Origin: Macrocystis pyrifera
Taxonomy: Eukaryota > Sar > Phaeophyceae > Laminariales > Laminariaceae
NCBI GenBank assembly: GCA_031763025.1
Contig: JASSKH010000006.1
Span: forward strand, 15,093,479-15,157,478
DNA length: 64,000 nt
Direction: 5' to 3'
The position numbers and the translations under genes were made by a program. This document shows, piece after piece, positions 60,201-64,000 of the stretch. The notes below the pieces were generated by a model, which was not told where the DNA came from, made no database searches, and saw only the letters and a program-made list of their open reading frames with translations. The first letter of the stretch is position 1. Every line of letters starts with the position of its first letter.

Positions 60201-61393
60201 TCTTTTTTATGAGGGTCCTTCACTTGAGGCGTTTTGTAGTATTGCTACTAATACTGCTATCAGTAAGTCATCCAAACACCGGTGTAGACAAAGCTGGTTT
60301 AGAGATAAAATGAAAACTTCTCTCAATGAACAATTCCGTACATCACGAATCATATAGGTGCATTCCAACGGGAATATTGGGTAGTCCTTCAGTCGGGGAG
60401 TGTGCTCTTAATAGTGTAGTCACTCAGCTAATACATTGGCTAAAGTGTGATACGTACCCCTGTATAGGCACGCCTCCTGGCGAGTCGCCCACCAACATAT
60501 TTTTTTCGAATAATATGCTACAGGACACGTGCTACCGACGGTCGGACGTATCACTGAGCTTGAAAAGCCAAGTATCGACCAACAACTACGGTTGGGCTCA
60601 CAGCTTCTGCCGCATTTGTTACGTTTCGTAAAAAAAAAACACTCAAAGGAAAACTGAAATATTAACCCTAACCTGGCTGGACGATATTTTTTTGTTTGTG
60701 ATGATAATGAGTGTTATGTTCCATTGAAAAAAAACACTCGAATGGAAAACTGCAAGTGCAAACCCTAGCCTGGCTGGACGATATTTTCTTGTTTATCATT
60801 ATGATGATGATTTGTGCATGATGTTCTGACATTGGCTCTTTTCCCTGAAATCTCGGCCGTGGTCTCGAAACAGACTAAACTAAAAGCGTCTCAATGGAAG
60901 AAAATAATTCCTAAACAATAGGCGCCGTAGTACCAGTACAGGGGAACGGTACTATCGAGCCGTGGTATAGCATCCCGTGTCACTTGCAACCACATCATAT
61001 CAGGAGTATATCCGTGGTATGTACACCCGAAAAAAGAAAAGGAAGACGCACGAAGAAGGGCAAAAACAAAGAACAGAGAAACAAAACAAAAGGAAATATA
61101 AAAAAGGTGTGTGTCCTCCTGACGAGCAAAACTCTGAAATACGCCCCGGTGTTTTGCGCCCTGTGCTTGACTGCTCGCTTCAGGTTGGTGTGGTCACCAC
61201 GTTCGGGAACAAGTTTTGGGAGGTGCTATATGTAGGCGATCCGGGCAGGCGGATCATTTCGCGGGGGCTTCGACCCTTGTTTCACCCAGAATGCACGCTG
61301 CTTTGGAAAGGGCTGTACAACGTAGAGAAGTGTAAGCCGGAAGTCAGGACGGCGTTTCTGGAGGATGTCAAGAGGTCTTATCGAGATTTTTAG
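54283..61393 (+). CDS. Flavodoxin-fold NAD(P)H:quinone-type oxidoreductase
   Basis: Four exons: 54283-54502, 58487-58689, 59485-59595 and 61184-61393, with GT-AG borders, consistent phases and a TAG stop, giving 247 residues. Residues 1-40 are Arg/Pro-rich and may be a targeting extension. The flavodoxin-like domain starts DKILVVQVHPSGKAPS. Exon 2 gives HEVRVTNLYDEKFQPVL and the signature CYPTWWYSFPAILK, which continues over the splice as GWLDRSFMPGVAF. Exon 4 gives VGVVTTFGNKFWEVLYVGDP and a C-terminal helix. These match the Flavodoxin_2 family of FMN- or FAD-dependent two-electron quinone reductases, common in bacteria and also in eukaryotes (NQO1-like). The substrate cannot be told from sequence. 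Intron 1 (4 kb) hosts two MITEs. Confidence 0.9.
54755..55582. mobile_element. 0.83-kb Harbinger-like MITE, copy 1 (TSD TAA)
   Basis: Ends GACCTATCCCAATGGAAACG and, as reverse complement, GACCTATGCCAATGGGAAAG. Flanked by TAA on both sides (54752-54754, 55583-55585). About the whole length aligns with 56513-57312, including GAAAATATCCTCGTACCGCC, CAACCCGCTTGGTGTCGGGC and AAGGGTGGGTCGGAGCCCCT. No transposase; short open frames on both strands are artefacts. Confidence 0.88.
56385..56510 (+). repeat. Partial copy of the 53311 hairpin repeat
   Basis: GCAGCTTGCAAAATTGAGTA, TCAACTACTTAATCAGTCGA and ACTCACAGCTGACGTATTTC match 53398-53475. Only one arm is present. The MITE copy 2 starts directly after it. 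The stretch 55586-56384 has AT-rich inverted segments (CTAATTTG and its complement near 56300-56360) and no gene. Confidence 0.7.
56513..57312. mobile_element. 0.80-kb Harbinger-like MITE, copy 2 (TSD TTA)
   Basis: Ends GACCTATGCCATTGGAAACG and, as reverse complement, GACCCATGCCAATGGAAGCG. Flanked by TTA on both sides (56510-56512, 57313-57315). It is the same family as 54755-55582 but lacks about 30 bp internally. Direction relative to the host gene is the same in both copies. Confidence 0.88.
57313..58486. other. End of oxidoreductase intron 1, fragment of the 40165 TIR family
   Basis: GCTGTTTCCTACTGGTATGC and CAGATTTTGACCCGATCGCA at 57330-57390 match the right end of the element at 40165-40607. 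The remainder to the acceptor TCCTTTAG at 58486 shows no repeats or genes. Confidence 0.55.
60208..60275 (+). repeat. Fragment of the dispersed repeat at 45419 and 62023
   Basis: GAGGGTCCTTCACTTGAGGC, ACTAATACTGCTATCAGTAA and GTCATCC resemble the first blocks of 45419-45650. In oxidoreductase intron 3. Confidence 0.45.
60628..60805 (+). repeat. Tandem duplication of about 100 bp
   Basis: AAAAAAAACACTC, AAAGGAAAACTG, AACCCTAACCTGGCTGGACG and ATATTTTTTTGTTTGTGATG are repeated once from about 60728 with AACCCTAGCCTGGCTGGACG. In oxidoreductase intron 3, which otherwise (59596-61183) shows no gene. Confidence 0.85.
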
Positions 61394-61429
61394 GGTGTTA
61401 CCATAATCCTGATAACGTTTTCACACTGA

Positions 61430-61690
61430 CGGACAAATCGCCTGCTGATCATTGGTTCCTACTTCATGATCTCGATCTTTCAGGGAAGATATATCCCTGA
61501 TCTGCACGATCTGCATGATTTAGGTCATGTTGCCGGGTGGGAGCGGCTTAGTCTACTCGATATAGCAAATATTTCCTGGATTGGATCTGCACTCTACAGA
61601 TCCTGCGCAACAGGTCAAAATGGTAGGCTAGGATGTGGATGATCTATCTGTAGATGATCTTTCCGATGTGTAGAGTGTGTTTATCCGGCC
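61430..61690. repeat. GATC-rich dispersed repeat copy
   Basis: ATGATCTCGATCTTTCAGGG, CCCTGATCTGCACGATCTGC, ATGTTGCCGGGTGGGAGCGG and TCCTGGATTGGATCTGCACT align with 18310-18800. Lies just downstream of the oxidoreductase stop. Confidence 0.65.
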
Positions 61691-62022
61691 GTGCCGTGCC
61701 GTGATTGATGGAGAGCTTGAGCTGTGACACGCTCTGTATCTAACCGCTGCATGGGACAATTAGCAAACTGCTGTTGTTCGTGTTGACGTTTTTCCAATTG
61801 CATTTCGCGTCGCGGGTGGCTGTGGACCTCGCCTAACGAGAGAGCTGAGAATATCAAACAACCGACTGGACCTATTTTTCCATGATTTTGTGTTGCGCGC
61901 AATATGTAAGTTGGGTTGGGGGTCATCGGTCATCAGTCATCAGTCATCACACTTACTTTTCCGAAGAATGGAATGTTTTCATTTCAAACGCATGCTACGG
62001 TAGAGGTGCGCCATTTTTTTTC

Positions 62023-62250
62023 AGAGGCTCCTACTCACTTGAGGAGCTCCACACTATTAGTAAGTCACCCGAAACTAGGTTGAGCAAAAATCAAAATGGA
62101 ATGGTTGATATTAAAGTGCAATAGTTGATGAATAATCCCGTTAGCCAAGTCTAGAAAAAATCATTTTTCGAAATAAGGTTGACATTCCGACGATTTTGGG
62201 TCAAGAAGCACTGTCATTCAGTTTCAAATATGTGCCAATACTATGGTAGC
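62023..62250 (+). repeat. Dispersed repeat, second long copy
   Basis: CAGAGGCTCCTACTCACTTG, AGGAGCTCCACACTA, GTAAGTCACCCGAAACT, TAAAGTGCAA and CGACGATTTTGGGTCAAGAA parallel 45419-45650 in order. The preceding 61690-62020 has no recognised gene. Confidence 0.7.
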
Positions 62251-62359
62251 ACGCGACTTCACATGCATCATATTTATGCCTCTTTTGTACCATACATCGT
62301 TTCGCACTGCTGTAGTACGTACCACTCTGATCGGAAATATAAGGAACGTTCAGGAACTA

Positions 62360-62465
62360 TTACGGTGGTCCATAGTTAACAGGACCTATGGTGTACATAA
62401 AAACCTATATATTTACCTATTTTTACTAACAAAGTTTGGTCCCGTTAACTGTGGACCCCCGTAAT
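62360..62465 (+). mobile_element. Short MITE (TTACGG family), complete copy
   Basis: Left end TACGGTGGTCCATAGTTAAC and reverse-complemented right end TACGGGGGTCCACAGTTAAC, a terminal repeat of about 25 bp with few mismatches. The interior ACATAAAAACCTATATATTT and ACCTATTTTTACTAAC is shared by all copies. At about 105 bp it is the best-preserved copy. Confidence 0.85.
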
Positions 62466-62825
62466 AATATAAGGACCAAGCGGTCATTATATTCACGCCC
62501 AGATTGGTACACGTTTTTGAGGGCAGGGTGCTGCGGTTGCTGGTATTGACGCTCTCTTATTCATTCTCTTATTCATTGGTGCGAGGCGTGCTCAAGGGCA
62601 AGTGAAACGAGTGAAAGAGGGGGGGTGGGGCAGGTACCATCTGGCTTCAACCGGCCATAATCTACTGGCAAGGGTACGCACGTCACCCCCAACTTCAATC
62701 ATACAAACACCCCGTGAAATCTGACGTATAAATACCTGGTATGGACATACCACATACCACGTGCGTACATCCTGAAGAGTACGGTAGGGTTGCAAGGTAC
62801 GAAAGCGAGGAGTGAACAGTTTATC

Positions 62826-64000
62826 ATGGACGAGGATGGCACGCTGTTGCGAGATCAAGCGCGAATTCGTGAAAGATGGGCGGGGCACTACCACAAACTA
62901 TTGAACACGAAATCGCTGAAACTTGACCCCACGATCATCGACCTAGTGCCACCACGACCGCTGAAACTATCCCTTGGAAATGAACCATCCATTGACGAGA
63001 TGATGGAAGCAGTGAAGGGTATGTCAAACTGGAAAGCCGTTGGACCAGATGGTCTCCCGGTCGAAGTACTGAAACTTGACCACCCCGCTTTCGTGCAGTA
63101 TTTTCACAGTATCCTTGTTAACGTTTGGGTAACGGGAGAAGTCCCCCAGCAATGGAAAGATGCGATCATAAAAACCCTGCATAAAAAGAAGGATAGAACT
63201 GATTGCAACAACTACAGAGGTATTTCGCTTGTTGCTCACGCAGGCAAGGTGTTGCTGAAAATCGTTGCGTCCCGTCTAAGCAGCTACTGCGAGACCGAGC
63301 ATATACTCCCTGAAGAACAGTGTGGCTTCCGCCCCGCACGGTCAACAGTCGATATGCTGTTTGTCGTGCGCCGGTTGCAGCAGCTCGGGCGGCAGAAGAA
63401 AATCCCCCTGTACATGTGCTTTATCGACTTGCAGAAAGCGTACGACTCTGTCGACCGAGAACTGTTGTGGGAGGTACTCACACGCCTTGGTGTACCAACC
63501 AAGATGCTCACAATCATTCGCAATTTTCACGAAGGCATGCGGGCTCGCGTGCGTGCGGATGACGGTGAACACTCGGACTGGTTCAATGTAACCCAGGGAC
63601 TGCGGCAAGGCTGCGTACTATCGCCGTTACTGTTCAACGTGTTCTTCGCCGCTGCGATACACATCGTGCTGGTACGCTTCAGCAAAGACGAATGCATCGT
63701 AAGGGATTTGGTTCATCTCGAAGAGGACAGGGTTGTCGGAAAAGAGGAACCGTTGGCATGCGTGCAAAGGGCTGTGTGGGGCATGTTGTATGCAGACGAT
63801 GCAGGAATAGTCTCGAAGTCGGCGGAAGGCCTTGCGAGAATGATGACAGTCATCGTGACTGTCTTCGAAGCAGTAGGTCTCACGGTATCCGAGAAGAAGA
63901 CAGAGACGATGCTCCTACGAACACCGGATCAGACGTTTACCACCTCACCGCTCGCGATCGAAGCTGCAGGCCAAAAGTATAAACAGACGACCCAGTTTTT
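62826..64000 (+). CDS. LINE (non-LTR retrotransposon) reverse transcriptase, 5'-truncated, runs off the window
   Basis: One open frame from ATG 62826 to the end of the window, 391 codons with no stop; it is open back to 62718. Reverse-transcriptase motifs in order: [44 protein letters not shown], motif [15 protein letters not shown] (Asp at residue 201), motif [18 protein letters not shown], motif C YADD (Asp 324 and 325) and motif [12 protein letters not shown]. The GPDG, FRP and YADD pattern is that of non-LTR elements, possibly RTE- or Jockey-like. The apurinic-type endonuclease expected upstream is absent, consistent with 5' truncation at insertion. The 3' part lies beyond the window. Confidence 0.95.
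   Translation, partial: MDEDGTLLRDQARIRERWAGHYHKLLNTKSLKLDPTIIDLVPPRPLKLSLGNEPSIDEMMEAVKGMSNWKAVGPDGLPVEVLKLDHPAFVQYFHSILVNVWVTGEVPQQWKDAIIKTLHKKKDRTDCNNYRGISLVAHAGKVLLKIVASRLSSYCETEHILPEEQCGFRPARSTVDMLFVVRRLQQLGRQKKIPLYMCFIDLQKAYDSVDRELLWEVLTRLGVPTKMLTIIRNFHEGMRARVRADDGEHSDWFNVTQGLRQGCVLSPLLFNVFFAAAIHIVLVRFSKDECIVRDLVHLEEDRVVGKEEPLACVQRAVWGMLYADDAGIVSKSAEGLARMMTVIVTVFEAVGLTVSEKKTETMLLRTPDQTFTTSPLAIEAAGQKYKQTTQF

Overview
The window looks like nuclear DNA of an intron-rich eukaryote. A stramenopile, most likely a brown alga, fits best: the F1-ATPase genes are of the mitochondrial type, introns are numerous and long, tandem repeats are dense, and the LINE reverse transcriptase resembles ones I associate with algal and stramenopile genomes. 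The organism assignment is inference; no search could be run.

Four host genes can be read exon by exon with canonical splice sites and consistent phases. (1) ATP synthase F1 subunit delta (bacterial epsilon type), minus strand, exons between 19813 and 23259 with a candidate transit-peptide exon at 24713-24777. (2) ATP synthase F1 subunit beta, plus strand, 12 exons, 25188-42930, 508 codons. (3) APC11, the RING-H2 subunit of the anaphase-promoting complex, minus strand, exons 47186-47304 and 46264-46424, with a possible remote first exon at 54039-54061. (4) A flavodoxin-fold NAD(P)H:quinone-type oxidoreductase, plus strand, 4 exons, 54283-61393, 247 codons. The two ATP synthase genes are head to head and share about 410 bp of upstream DNA. 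APC11 and the oxidoreductase may also be head to head.

Layout. 1-4276: dispersed and inverted repeats with no convincing gene. 4277-11939: a plus-strand gene for a coiled-coil then highly acidic protein of unknown function, whose last exon changes frame twice at G homopolymers. 11940-19812: mostly repeats, with two candidate exons (14205-14330, 14496-14590) next to a 28-bp minisatellite. 19813-42930: the divergent ATP synthase pair. 42931-46263: 3' flank and dispersed repeats. 46264-61393: APC11, TIR transposons and the oxidoreductase. 62826-64000: the reverse transcriptase ORF of a LINE, running off the window end.

Mobile DNA: a PIF/Harbinger-type element with TAA target duplications (52309-53168); two related MITEs of about 0.8 kb with TAA and TTA duplications inside an oxidoreductase intron; a family of MITEs of about 100 bp with at least five copies; a second short TIR family, one copy of which lies in the shared ATP synthase promoter; and several dispersed families. 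No LTR element, virus-like element or CRISPR array was recognised.

Most striking are the head-to-head ATP synthase pair, four unrelated minisatellites that share a period of about 28-30 bp (two of them directly bracket the last delta-subunit exon), a triplicated 3' splice site in front of beta exon 6, and repeat arrays inside the 5.1-kb beta intron 6 that contain joined acceptor-donor sequences resembling recursive splice sites.
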